Part shown: positions 1 through 10,714 of the stretch, in pieces
Numbering within the stretch: the first letter of the stretch is position 1
Layout: each line of letters opens with the position of its first letter
NCBI GenBank assembly: GCA_028583605.1
Contig: CM053328.1
Coordinates: 37,432,110-37,496,109, forward strand
DNA length: 64,000 bases
Source of the DNA: Dastarcus helophoroides
Taxonomy: Eukaryota; Arthropoda; Insecta; Coleoptera; Bothrideridae
Direction of reading: 5' to 3'
The notes under the pieces: generated by a model
Told to the model about the DNA's origin: nothing
Seen by the model: only the letters and a program-made list of their open reading frames with translations
Database searches by the model: none
Position numbers and translations under genes: made by a program

Positions 1-1700
1 CAACTATCGCCCTATATCTTTGTTACCCGTTATATCTAAAGTGATGGAAAAGGTTATCAACATCGAGATTCTCAAATATCTGGAGGAAAATGGAATTATC
101 TCCGTGGCATTGGATATCTCAAAGGCTTTCGATAGAGTCTGGCACCGATCTCTTCTCGCCAAATTAAGATCTTTTGGTCTTGCTCCTGGACTCTGTCATT
201 TGATATCCAATTTTCTCGCTGACAGATCTCTTCAGGTCGTCGTCGAGGTCACATATTTACCTCAGCTATGGAAAAACACGGTGAGGTTAGGATTGTGGTG
301 CTGGATATTTCAAAGGCTTTCGACAGAGTGTGGCACCGATCTCTTCTGGCTAAATTATCATCTTATGGTCTTCCTTCTGGACTCTGTCATTTGATATCCA
401 ATTTTCTCGCTAACAGATCTCTTCAGGTCGTTGTCGAGGTCACATATGTACCTCAGCTATGGAAAAACATGGTGAGGCTAGGATTGTGGTGCTGGATATT
501 TCAAAGGCTTTCGACAGAGTGTGGCACCGATCTCTTCTCGCCAAATTATCATCTTATGGTCTTCCTTCTGGTCTCTGTCATTTGATATCCAATTTTCTCG
601 CTGACAGATCTTTTCAGGTCGTCGTCGATGGCATCTCATCCGAGATATTTGCGATTAACGCAGGGGTGCCTCAGGGGTTCGTTCTACTCTATTTCTGTTA
701 CACATAAACGATCTCTTAGCTTCAACTTCCAATCCTATATACAGTTACGCAGATGATAGTAACCTTGTGTCATCTTTTTTCTCCGACAAACCATTATCTA
801 TCGCTGCTTCAGATCGACTAAGGGAACAGCAGATACAGACAATTAATCGGGATCTCGAGATTATTCTGGAATGGGGTAAGAACAATTTGGTCGACTTCAA
901 TGCTTCAAAAACTCAGGCCGCGTTTTTCTCTAAGAAAACATTAAGGGATAATGCAACAAAGATACTAATGGACGGTAAAATCTTTCCAATCGGACCTAAT
1001 TTATCTATCCTAGGATCGAATGCGAGCACTAACTTCTCTTGGGACGATCATGTGCGCGCCATTGCCAAATCCGCCTCTCAGAAGCTAGGCTTTCTTTTTA
1101 GAGCTAAAAAGTACTTCACATCTCCTCAGCTATTAACACTATACAAAGCTCAAGTTAGGCCAATACTAGCCAATACTGTTCTCATGTTTGGAGTTCAGCT
1201 CCAAAACACACTTTAGCTCTCTTGGATTCAATTCAAAGAAGATCGATTCGCCTGATTGATGACGAGAGTCTGCCCGATTCTCTCGAAACACTAGAGCACA
1301 GGCGTATGGTTGGTGACTTGTCTCTTTTCTACAAGTACAATCATGGAAGATGCTCGCAGGAACTAACAGGATTGATCCCCAAGGGCAAGAGTCTTGAGGC
1401 GTACTAGACAGTCCGAGACAACAAATTCCTGTGCGGTCCAGCTTGACACAGTGAGAACTTCTGTCTACGGAGACTCTTTTTTCTATAGAATTTCCAAGTT
1501 ATGGAACTTGTTACCGAAAGGAATTTTCCCCAAAAATTACAACCTATCCTTGCTTAAGAAGGCGGTTCATCGCCATCTATCTTTGCTTCCGCATCCTACT
1601 ATCAGTGCTTTGAAAGCTAATGCGAGTGGATTAAACTTAAAAAAAAAAATAGAAGTATCGGGAATTTCTCCCTAAATAAATTATTTTTTTATCAGTAACT
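1..1700 (+). mobile_element. Non-LTR retrotransposon (Jockey-like), decayed, 5' end outside window
   Basis: This is the reverse transcriptase and C-terminal part of a LINE, broken into several frames. The fragments read in element order: LPVISKVMEK near 25-55, the motif A region LDISKAFDRVWH (repeated three times), GVPQG near 665, SYADDSN near 743-760 (catalytic YADD), a thumb region through about 1200, and the C-terminal segment near 1440-1600 with a FFYRISKLWNLLP-type motif common in Jockey/CR1-like elements. Frame changes occur near 700, 760, 1216 and 1407, so no functional protein can be made. The apurinic endonuclease and any gag ORF would lie left of the window. The 3' end is probably just after the stop at 1675. 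No poly(A) tail or target duplication could be defined. Clade assignment is from motif style only. Confidence 0.85.
111..630 (+). repeat. 191-bp tandem triplication inside the LINE reverse transcriptase
   Basis: The segment that begins TGGATAT(C/T)T and encodes the motif A region occurs at 111, 302 and 493, spaced exactly 191 bp apart. The third copy is partial and leaves the repeat near 629, where the sequence continues as normal reverse transcriptase. Because 191 is not a multiple of three, each copy shifts frame. The copies differ by scattered substitutions. Confidence 0.9.
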
Positions 1701-2260
1701 TAAGCTGGCTGAAGATTGAAGTGTGTCCTCCTCCAGAATGGAAATTTATTTGATGAAGTCCTAATAGGTCACTCACTTTGTTTGCGTGCACAACATGAAC
1801 GCATAAAGAAAGACATTGATTTCTTGCAATATCACATGCACCAATGGATCATTGTATTGATCTTCTTGCGCTTTCTTTGGCCAACAACCTGAATATATCA
1901 AAGATTCCTATTTTTTTGTGTATGTGAAACAACAAAGCTTGTGAAAGCCATTTGATGCAGTCGAATTGGCTACCAAGACGTGAATTGAAACCTTGAAACC
2001 TGGTGATTTAAACATTGTACAGGGTGAGCGAAACTCGATGTCTCAGCTCTATTATAGGAAAAGGAAAAACGATGTAAAAAATCAGAAAAAAGGTTCTTGG
2101 ATTGAATTTAATAAGGTCTATTTTAAGTGAAATTTGCATATTTTTCCAGCTTTGGAAACCAAAGTAATTACGTCATTAAACTTTTTTTTTCCAGAAACAT
2201 ACCTGTATTTCTACAAATTTAAAAAGACCTAATTTTTCTAAACAAATTTTGTAAAGATAA

Positions 2261-5178
2261 AAATTTGGTACTGTAATGAGCGACCCAGCCGTTTGTGACC
2301 ATAAACAGTGATTGTATGTAGTTTTTCAAAATTGTCGAATTTTGCTCATCTTTAAAAATTTTCGAAGAATAATTTACTTTCGATTTTCGGACCCAATTTG
2401 TCTACGTTGTGTTTAAAATTATTTTATTCCAATAAATTGTAACCCCAGCTCGTAGAGTCGACAGGGAAGCGACAGGGAACGTTTTATTACAATTGGTCAA
2501 CAAATAAATCAACAAAATTTCAAGTTTGTGATTTTCAAGTGTTCTTAAATATAATACAACAAAATAAAGTGAACCTGTTTGCTTCAACTTGTTTAAATTT
2601 ACTGGACACAGATCTGAGAGAGATATTTCTTTAGAAAATCAAGAGAATTCATTAAGCACAAGTAATCTGACATTCTTTGTCTAACTATTTCGCTCGTATA
2701 TGGTGCGTAGGTTATTAATTTCCCAAAGTTTATTTTAACCTTAATAATCGCAATATTTTCCCCAGCTGAGCCATTTAGTTTGTACTCGAAGGTTTTCAAA
2801 CCAAATGCAGCTAACTTTGTACCTGATTATCGGTGGGCGTTCGCTGGTTAGTTTGTACACAGAGGTTCTCAAACTATTTTCAGGTGTCTGTTTTATTTCC
2901 CAATTCTTTTGTGTTTTTGTCGCTTCTTAATTCAAGCATACTTCACATAGCATCCAGTTTCCTGTTAAAGCTTTGAGCTAACAATATCCAAAGGATAATG
3001 CTACGAGAAAATGGAGCTCAAGCTTGGAAATGAAGTTGTGATTTATCGTAATAAATCAAATTTATAAATGTTAATTCATTCTTACAGATCTCTCGTTCTC
3101 TCACTCTTTCTTTCTTTCCTTTGTTAACTTGTTCCTTTGTTTGTTTTTCTGTTTTTCTCATACCAAACTCAATCACTGGAACTCAAACCAGTGTCCTAAA
3201 ATAGACTAGAAATATTGTTCAAATTTCATAGAAACTGTCTGAGCCGAATTTCCCTTCCAACACTACATCTACTTCTACGGCTACTGTTCTAATAGAAGGG
3301 GCGTTTTCTGGCTTAGAAAGTGGCTAAGCTTGACTTAGCACAAAAAAAAAACATTTAAATTAAAGTTAGAAACTGGCAAGAAGTTCTCATTTCTTTCATC
3401 AAGATATTTCCCTAACGAGAGCTGATGCTGATACTGCTCGTCCACTTACGTTAGTACTCCCCATTTGTCAACAGATCTATACGGCTCTCTTTGGGCCAGG
3501 TTGTCTTGTCCTATATTTTTGGGATTCAAGCGAATGAGGTAGCACTAGGTGAATACACCAAAACAAGAACTAGGTAAGAGGTCACTGTGGCTTATGCTTC
3601 TAGGATGTTAAGGTGTGCAATGCCCACGTTTCTAGAACTTGCAGAACATCATCAGTAAAACCCAAATATATGTGTCTGCTGCCAGTTGCCGGACCTTTGT
3701 GGTGATGGGTATAAATTATTTTGAAACCCCTGGAAACTCAGCTTCCAACAGCAGAACACTAAGATCGACCTTAAGGAAATGAAAATGTTTGTATGAAGCG
3801 AATACGCTTTATTTCCTTTTCGTTTTCTTGTCTTTGTATTTTTTTTTATTTTGTTTTATTTTTGTTTCCCTTTTTTTGAAACTGAGACTGGTAGTTGCAC
3901 CAGTCAGCGGTAGGGCTCTTGGCCCTATAATAATTTTCTAACAACGACTTTCTCATTCATTCGGTTTGTTATGGAATTTTTAAATTCCTTTTTTTTTGTG
4001 TACGCCCCCCAACCCCATATTGATCAAAATTAGGAACAAGTATTTCTCAAATTTTAGGAAAAGTTAATTAAATCATATAAGAGCGAAAAACCCTCAAATA
4101 AAATCAGCGGACAATTTAAAAATTTACTTGCCTATTTATCCCGTAGCAAACATCACTTAAATGGCACTAGAACTTCACGTTGAACAGAAAAGTGGTTTTT
4201 TTTTGTGTTCATTCACGTTAATTAGAACAAACAGAAGTAATTTCTTTTTTTTTAAAACTCCCGTATTTCGTACTCGTTTGCATAAGTCCGGGGGTTGACC
4301 ATAATTTTAACTAGTTTCATCGAAGTTTTGTACTTGACTCCTTTTAACTTCTTTACGGTGCTTTAGGTTTTTCTTCCCCTACCCTTAACTTCTGGGGACC
4401 GAAAGACATCCTCTGCATCTCGCTAGAGAGCATGAGGTTGCAGAATTTCTACTAATTTAAATATTTCTAATCCAAATTAACCCTTAAATTAATTTTGAAA
4501 AGGATTCTTAAAGGGCATATCAAACTGCAAACCCCTTTTGAATGATGTCGTCCCTTTATTTTGCAAGTTTTACTTCGATAATTGAAATTTAAATAACTTA
4601 CAATTGTACGTGTTTATAAGGGCCTTTTTCGAACGTCAAATTCCTCCAGTCTACCACCACATGGTCTTGCCGAGATATTTGCTACGGTCTCCGTTATTGG
4701 CCCTTTACCCTTATTTATTACTCTACTTTTCAGCGGTCCTTCAAACTAACATGTTAATTTACTCAGTTTAAGTATCTGTGCTTGAAACAAACCAGGCCTA
4801 ACAAATAACCCTTATCTAATTTGTGAACGCTAAGAAACCTGTTTCTCACGCAAAACGTTATGTTACAAATAATTTTATATGTAGATTTAATATTTCAAAG
4901 AAAATATTGAATAAAATTCAATTAAATAAAACAAACGAGGAAATAGAACAGTTTAGTAGAACTCGACTCACCACAGTACCTTTTTGGTTAAAAAGTTATA
5001 AGCAATTTTATTGTAAAAAAAAGAATATTTCAAAAATTCGTAGCTACTACGTTTTAAACAAATAGTCTCTGGAAATGCAATAAATCAGAAATCAAAGTAA
5101 AGTGGCATCTGTCAATAATAGTTGACAAACATTTTTTGTTGCCATTTGACTTTGAAAAATGTTCACGTAAAAGCGATA
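2261..5178. other. Non-coding or unrecognised AT-rich DNA
   Basis: Open frames here (for example minus 2599-2799 and plus 4823-5065) are short, have no recognisable domain and no splice-linked continuation. Homopolymer T/A runs are frequent. I see no gene, RNA or clear repeat other than the inverted repeat of the enclosing element. Confidence 0.5.
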
Positions 5179-5848
5179 CAGGGTGAGTTAGAAAGAATGG
5201 GACAACGCTAAGCTGGAGATACCAGATACCAAAATATTACGATTGAGCTCAACATGCCTTATACCAATGTAACTGGTTTAAGAGATACAGGACGTTCAAA
5301 GTTTAAATGTTATTCAGAAATTTTTTAATAATTGAGAAAGTTTTAATGCTATAAATTTAATTTTTAGGAATTTTATGTTTTTAGGTGTGAGAGTTACGAA
5401 TTTTAAATTTATAATGATGTGGCCCCCCCTATATGATGTGGCTAATTTCACACAATCATTTACGTAAATTAGAACGTATTTTTGTTATCTGTCGAGTTAT
5501 ACTTAAAATAATTAGACAGTGTAAAAGAACGATCAATTTTACAAAGAAAAGCTACTCTTGTTTAAGTCGTCTAAAGCTAAAGTAAGCTAAAGTAAAGCTA
5601 AAGTAAATCTAAAGTAAGCTAAAATAAGTAAACTAAAGAAAGTGCAAGTCGTCTAAAGTTAAAATATTAAATTTATAGCACCAAAACTTTTCCAGTATTT
5701 GAGAAATTTCAGAAACGAATTTTAACTTTGAACGCCCTGTATCTCTTAAACCAGTCACATTAGTATAAGGCATGTTGAGCTCAATCGTAATATTTTGGTG
5801 TCTAGTATCTCCAGTTTTGCGTTGGCCCATTCTTTTTGACTCACCTTG
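5179..5848. mobile_element. MITE with ~190-bp terminal inverted repeats and TA duplication
   Basis: The left end CAGGGTGAGTTAGAAAGAAT at 5179 is mirrored by the right end finishing at 5848, with TA on both outer sides. The arms (about 5179-5367 and 5655-5848) match well, including the stretch that contains GAGCTCAACATGCCTTATA. The 290-bp middle has no coding capacity. The first nine bases match the ends of the larger 2020-8618 interval, suggesting the same Tc1/mariner-like superfamily. The Penelope-like element inserted at its right edge. Confidence 0.8.
5571..5640. repeat. Short GCTAAAGTAA minisatellite
   Basis: About six imperfect copies of an 11-14 bp unit based on AAGCTAAAGTAA lie in the middle of the MITE. 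Confidence 0.7.
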
Positions 5849-5936
5849 TATTATTGTTAACGAAGGCTTCCACGGCCAGATCAGTACAGGATGTACTTCT
5901 TCCGGGATTGGACCGTGTCAAAGAACTACTAAAAGT

Positions 5937-5979
5937 GTTCGACATTTCGCCCACCATCGTAGGGGGCTTCTACAGGAAC
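5937..5979 (-). ncRNA. Hammerhead-ribozyme-like motif, left terminal repeat, mutated
   Basis: On the minus strand this 43-nt segment has helix I strands GTTC/GAAC, a GCCC/GGGC helix II and the GAAA box. The first box reads CTGTAGA instead of CTGAAGA, changing a core base, and the junction is GAAATGTC rather than GAAACGTC. It is therefore expected to be inactive. Confidence 0.6.
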
Positions 5980-6041
5980 AAAGAAAAGAAAAATAAATGA
6001 AAAGAGGAATATGAGGGAATATGCAAAAATGAAAGAAAACA

Positions 6042-6227
6042 TGCCAAACCACCAAAGTCCAACATTTCTAGAGAAGAAAGATATGTCCTTAAAACCCTAA
6101 AAACAGATTCTTCAGTTCAGTTGCATTACCTTTGTCAGCCGAAATAATAGTGATTGAAGAATCTGTTTTTAGGGTTTTAAGGGCACATCTTTCTTCTCAA
6201 GAAATGTTGAACTTTGGTGGTTTGGCC
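6042..6227. repeat. Palindrome inside the Penelope-like element
   Basis: Arms of about 75 bp (6042-6117 and 6152-6227) are inverted copies separated by a 35-bp loop. Both contain the CCCTAAAAACAGATTCTTCA block in opposite orientation. It lies between the left terminal repeat and the reverse transcriptase and probably marks the junction between a partial inverted terminal repeat and the main copy. Confidence 0.85.
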
Positions 6228-6345
6228 TGTTTTAGTTGGATAATTCTGAGTATGCATCCAAAATTAACGCCCTGTTGAATGACGGATCCTATATTCCTCT
6301 TCCTCGAGACCCAACAAGCAAAATTGAACGTGAATAAAGTCAAAT

Positions 6346-7797
6346 TTGTCCGCAGACACTCTCAGATATCTTGTTCCGAGAAAATCCAAACCACCTCGTC
6401 TTTATGGTCTCCCCAAAATTCACAAATCCAATATTCCTCTTAGGCCCATTGTCAGCACGATAAATTCACCTACCTACAATGTCTCGAAATACTTATCTAA
6501 CATCCTCAAGTCATATACCGGAAACACATCATCACACGTCCTAAATTCCAAACACTTTGTCGAATTATTGTCCGAATTAACCCTAGACCCCAACGACATA
6601 CTAGTAAGTTTTGACGTCACTTTACTATTGACAAATGTTCCAGTTGCCGACTCCATGACGATAATTCGTCAATTACTTTCAGGCAAAGGGCATGCAGATT
6701 CTTTAGCTGATTTAACTGAAATGTGCCTCACATCGACTTATTTTTCTTTCAATGGCAGCTTCCATAAACAAGTTTCCGGCACCCCAATGGGTTCTCCCTT
6801 ATCCCCAGTCGTAGCAAATATTTTTATGGAATCTTTTGAAAACACTGCGTTGGAAACTACGGATTTAAAAACCAAGGTTTGGCTTCGTTATGTAGATGAC
6901 ACATTTATTGTATGGCCACATGGCAAGGATTCACTTAATTTATTTTTGGAACACGTAAACAGTTTACATTCCTCTATTAATTTCACTATGGAAATCGAAA
7001 GCAACGGTTCTCTTCCTTTTCTTGACGTACTGGTCACCCGTTTACCAAACGGTCGCATTTCTCATTCCGTTTATCGAAAACCCACCCATACTAATCGTTA
7101 TTTGCATGCAGAGTCCCATCATCACCCTTCCCAAAAACGTTCTGTCATAAATTCACTGGTTTCATGAGCTGTAGCAATTTCACAACCGATAAATCTTTCA
7201 GACGAGTTGAACAAAATTCGTTTCAACCTCCGCAACAATGGTTACAAATCGCAGGACATTGAAACTATCATTAAACGATATCTTCACCCTACCCCTCGAC
7301 CTTCACAAAATTCAATAATTTCTTCCAAAGCCTTTCTTCCTTATGTTCACGGAGTAACAGATAAACTCGGAAAATTATTGAGAAAACACAACATTAAACC
7401 CATTTTTTCATCATCCTCAAAGATCCAACAGCTCCTCCCATCTCCCAAAGATAAAATTTCATCCTTTTGTTCTAATGGCGTGTACAGGGTTCCTTGTTGT
7501 TGTGGTTCAGTGTACATCGGAGAAACGGGGCGATCATTTAAGACGCGAATATCCGAGCACCAAAGATGTCTTAGGTCTGGTTTATTTTCGCAGTCAGCTA
7601 TTGCCGAACATCAACATGAGACCGGACATAAGATTCTCTTTGATAATATCTCAATTATATCCAATATTCCCAATTACTATAATAGGAAGATACGCGAGGC
7701 CATTGAAATCCAAAAATTCCCCAGAAACATCAACAGAGACGATGGTTACATGCTTTCCTCCATCTGGAAACCAACCATCAGAAATCTTCGGAAATGA
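6346..7797 (+). pseudogene. Penelope-like reverse transcriptase / GIY-YIG endonuclease, one in-frame stop plus a 5' frameshift
   Basis: This is the retroelement polymerase that copies its RNA at a nick made by its own nuclease domain. Read through a single in-frame TGA (7165-7167), it spans about 484 codons. The reverse transcriptase shows RLYGLPKIHK near codon 20, a motif A region SFDVTLLLTNVPV near 87-99, SGTPMGSPLSP near 145, and catalytic YVDD at about codon 182. The C-terminal GIY-YIG part has GVYRVPCCCGSVYIGETGRS from about codon 377, followed by R and EH residues. Upstream, 6251-6333 encodes the preceding conserved stretch (YASKINALLNDGSYIPLPRD) in another frame, so the N terminus is disrupted near 6325-6345. 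The TGA is one transition from CGA. The copy looks young but non-functional. Confidence 0.88.
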
Positions 7798-7844
7798 TCG
7801 CGCAGACGAATGGTATATAAACTATCCCTTTCCCTCTATCCAGT

Positions 7845-7984
7845 CAGAAGAATTTCGCCTCTGGTATGGTGGACATACTGAGTTACCGTGCTCTTCTATC
7901 TAAACTTTCTTATCCTTTGTACCAATTTTCAATTCAGAAGAGTTTCGCCTCTGGTATGGTGGACATACTGAGTTACCGTGCTCT
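7845..7984 (+). repeat. 50-bp direct duplication downstream of the Penelope-like ORF
   Basis: The block starting CAGAAGA(A/G)TTTCGCCTCTGG occurs at 7845-7894 and 7935-7984, nearly identical, with a 40-bp spacer. It lies between the ORF stop and the right terminal repeat. Confidence 0.85.
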
Positions 7985-8058
7985 GATGTTTTGAAATTGG
8001 CCTTTTCATTTTTGCATATTCCCTCATATTCCTCTTTTCATTTATTTTCCTTTTCTTT

Positions 8059-8101
8059 GTTCCTGAAGAAGCCCCCTACGATGGTGGGCGAAATGTCGAA
8101 C
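8059..8101 (+). ncRNA. Hammerhead-ribozyme-like motif, right terminal repeat
   Basis: It reads GTTC, CTGAAGA, a stem-loop closed by GCCC/GGGC, GAAA, TGTC, GAAC. The two boxes and helix I are intact. The junction GAAATGTC differs by one transition from the palindromic GAAACGTC seen at 37.8 kb, which may weaken dimer-type helix III. One extra base lies between the CTGAAGA box and helix II relative to textbook hammerheads. Confidence 0.65.
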
Positions 8102-8639
8102 ACTTTTAGTAGTTCTTTGACACGGTCCAATCCCTGAAGAAGTATATCCTGTACCTTGTATTATTGATTAGTTTATGGGGAATTTTAAAAGAACCCTAGA
8201 AGAGCAGATAAATAATCTTTGAGATACCTCAAACATGTTATTCTAAACGTAAAAATATTTAATAGATTTGTTTCCAAAGGCTGTTTAATTAAATCATACC
8301 AATTGCGAATTTTTAATAATACACTTTTTACAATAAATTTGCTTATAACGTTTTAACGAAACAAGATATCAAATTTTTTTGTTTTCAAAATTTGTTTTGA
8401 AAAAATTAGATCTTTTTAAATGTGCAAAAATATAGATATGTTTGTAAAGAAAAAAAATTCAATGACGTTATTACTTTGGCTTCCAAATCTGGAAAAATAT
8501 GCAAATTAGGCTTAAAATGGACCCTATTTAATCCAATGCAGGAATCTTTTTTTAGACCTCTGATATCGTTTTTATTTTTCTTATAATAGCGCCGAGACAT
8601 CGAGTTTCGCTCATCCTGTACACCAGTCACTTATCGACA

Positions 8640-9140
8640 GAAAGAATCTGATGTTTTACCTTTATATATCAAACTGAGTCTCATAAAGCAATTTGTTGAA
8701 GCTATATCTCAATTGAAGTATATTGTTTCAAGTATCCATTGTGGCATTTTCTATTCTATCAGTTGAAAAGATAAAGGCCAGTGATCTTTGATGGTCCACA
8801 GGTTCGATAGCTTACTAAAAATGAACCTCTTTATCGAAACAGTGGCAGGACTTGAAAAGAATGATTTGTCGGCATTCAAAAACATTGTCAGAAACTTTTT
8901 TGGAATTACATCGAAATTCTGCAGGAGCTGTTTAAAATGCCTAGTTGCTATATGAGCATCAAATTGTAATTTTTAGATGGCCATTTTGCTGACTTCCTGA
9001 AAAATCTTAGAGCAGGATGAGGAGCGATTCCACCAATATTTAGAGGTCCTGAAGGCAGGATATCAAGGTAGATGAAATGTAAGTGTAAGCATATGATACT
9101 TGGCTATTATTGGAGCATCAATCAGACAAGAATGTCCGCA
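8640..9140 (+). pseudogene. Decayed transposon-associated protein gene
   Basis: Fragments in shifting frames read FIETVAGLEKNDL, FKNIVRNFFGN, CYMSIKL, DEERFHQ and then YQG. Their order resembles a conserved block of an unnamed arthropod repeat-associated protein family that I recall as containing MSLKxHFLxSHL followed by GERFHQ and YQG. At least four stops or frameshifts interrupt it, so it is a relic. The match is from memory and could not be searched. Confidence 0.5.
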
Positions 9141-9544
9141 CATTAAACATTCAAGAAAAAGCTGTACATACTCGAACATTTTTACCTTGATTTTTATCTT
9201 TAACGCTTTGTAAAAAAATTATTGGTATGAACACAATTTAACGTGCAGTAAATATGCATATATATAAGTATAGCCTTTGCATGAACATTATTCGTGAACA
9301 GTATATTTGGTAACTTTTACCTTTACTTTCCTGCAGGTGGATTTAGTTTATAACTTTTGAGACAAAGAGGGGGTATCGTAGAGATGAAAAAATTGACGTA
9401 ATGGACAGAAACTGAAATTATTTTTGGATTAAGAGGGCAAAAATTAGTCGAAAGCAAGTCACATATCTAAAACAACAAAATTGCTAGTTCCCCAGTAGTT
9501 ATAACATTCTTGTGAAACTTTTTTCCAAAATTCTTGCCTCGGAG

Positions 9545-9880
9545 CATTTATGGGATTTCATAATTTTATCAAAATAGGCCTCTCCTTTTTGTAAGTCGTG
9601 GGCTTTCTTTTAATTCTTGCACCTGTGTACGTGTATTAATCACTTTCCAATTTCACAGTCAAACTTTTTAGAAGAAATGAAACTAAAGAGCTAGGAAATG
9701 TCTAAGATAATGCTCTAAACTTTTTGGTGATAGTTTCACCAACATTGTTTCCGACAGTATCTCGAACACTTCAATTTCATCAATGTAGATTACCTTAAAA
9801 TGCTTGTAGGAGCAAGAATTGAAGAAAACCCTACGACTTACAAAGAGTTATATTTTGATAAAATTGCGAAATCGAATTGA
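9545..9880. repeat. Imperfect inverted repeat (possible MITE relic)
   Basis: 9545-9640 and 9795-9880 are inverted copies at roughly 75 percent. Shared blocks include ATTTTATCAAAATA and GTAAGTCGT in opposite orientations. Spacer about 155 bp. It lies 0.4 kb upstream of the cysteine-rich peptide gene. Confidence 0.6.
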
Positions 9881-10201
9881 TTGAACCAAAGCATGAATTT
9901 TGGGGAAAATTTCACAGGAATATTCCAGTCAATCGAAGAAAAGTTATTTGCATTTTCACATTTGATTCTACGTTCCTCAGAAAAAGGAAATTTGCCTCTC
10001 TAAGGAAATTGATTTTAGATTTGAATATTTCTATTGTTTTTACTATCGCAACGCACGTGTGCACGTGTATTAGTCACTTTTCATTCACTAGTATTACGTT
10101 TAAGTTCCGGAACACTTGATTTCCAATAATTATTCGACTTAAGTTGAGTACCTCTCAAAATTATTTAGTTGCTACGGAGAACAGAAATATGGGAAACTTA
10201 C

Positions 10202-10240
10202 TATATAAGAGGGAAATATAAAGTTGGAAATCAGAGCATC
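10202..10240 (+). promoter_or_regulatory. Core promoter: TATA box and initiator
   Basis: CTATATAAGAGGG at 10201-10213 is followed about 30 bp later by an initiator-like TCAGAGC at 10231-10237. The spacing is standard for an arthropod TATA/Inr promoter and predicts a 5' leader of only about 25 nt before the ATG at 10258. Confidence 0.75.
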
Positions 10241-10257
10241 TAACACAATCACTCGAA

Positions 10258-10561
10258 ATGGGTAAAATTAGCTTGGTTTTTCTCATAACTGTTGCCGTAC
10301 TGATTTCAGTTGCTAAAGGTAAGTTGAATAAAGTCTGATTCGTTGGATATCTCTCTATCGTCATTTAAATTTTCAGAAGCTGAAAGCCGAAGCTTAACAC
10401 AACTGAAATTACCAGGTCGACCTTGCAACGAAAACACTGATTGCTTTTTTATTGAAGACTGCCACGAAGGACAATGTTCAGATATTTGCGAAAGATTCGA
10501 TTGCGAAAATTGTTATTCTTTCAATCACACCGCCAGTTGTGGTAAACCCCCAATGATGTGA
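10258..10561 (+). CDS. Small secreted eight-cysteine peptide, two exons
   Basis: Exons are 10258-10318 and 10377-10561, with a 58-bp GT/AG intron (phase 1). The predicted product is 81 residues. Residues 1-20 form a signal peptide (MGK, then a hydrophobic core LVFLITVAVLISVA). The mature part starts near residue 21-30 and has eight cysteines spaced C-x5-C-x5-C-x4-C-x3-C-x4-C-x2-C-x8-C, implying four disulfides, and one N-glycosylation sequon (NHT). The intron falls right after the signal peptide, a common layout for insect secreted peptides. A TATA promoter and a poly(A) signal bracket the gene closely. I recognise no named family: it could be a protease inhibitor, an antimicrobial or another extracellular peptide, and no function is claimed. 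Splicing is inferred from consensus sites and frame continuity. Confidence 0.8.
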
Positions 10562-10628
10562 TCCCCCCTAGTATTTAATATTAATTTATTCCTTAGATGT
10601 ATATTTTTATACCAAATGAAACATGTTT

Positions 10629-10634
10629 AATAAA
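10629..10634 (+). terminator. Poly(A) signal of the eight-cysteine peptide gene
   Basis: AATAAA lies 68 bp after the stop codon and is followed by an A-rich stretch. It is the first canonical signal downstream. Confidence 0.7.
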
Positions 10635-10714
10635 AAAAAACCGAAAACAGGAACTTTCGTTTTAATGACACACTGTTGTATGCGGGAATATTTCAAAATA
10701 AGTTTATCTCAAGA

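Larger units (their letters stand above)
5857..8152 (+). mobile_element. Penelope-like element with inverted terminal repeats and 14-bp target duplication
   Basis: The 2.3-kb insert is flanked by the identical 14-mer ACCTTGTATTATTG (5843-5856 and 8153-8166). Inside the flanks, about 5880-6030 and 8005-8152 are inverted copies of one terminal repeat, each carrying a hammerhead-like motif. Between them is a reverse transcriptase with a C-terminal GIY-YIG nuclease, the diagnostic architecture of Penelope-like elements. A fold-back at 6042-6227 and a duplicated 50-mer at 7845-7984 are also present. Partial inverted terminal repeats are usual for this group. The left insertion point overlaps the end of the MITE, so the element landed after the MITE. 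Confidence 0.88.
2020..8618. mobile_element. 6.6-kb interval bounded by ~240-bp terminal inverted repeats (possible large DNA transposon)
   Basis: The left end at 2020 reads CAGGGTGAGCGAAACTCGAT and the right end at 8618 reads as its near inverse. Similarity extends inward about 240 bp on both sides (2020-2260 and 8380-8618), at roughly 80 percent by eye. TA dinucleotides sit immediately outside both ends, as for Tc1/mariner-type insertion. The interval now contains a MITE and a Penelope-like element. Without them about 3.6 kb remains, in which I recognise no transposase. It may be an old non-autonomous element, or two separate element ends facing each other by chance. Confidence 0.5.

Noticed and set aside
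3380..3800. Possible LTR-retrotransposon RNase H fragment (VTVAYASRML)
   Set aside because: A ten-residue resemblance only; surrounding frames show no further retroviral-type motifs.
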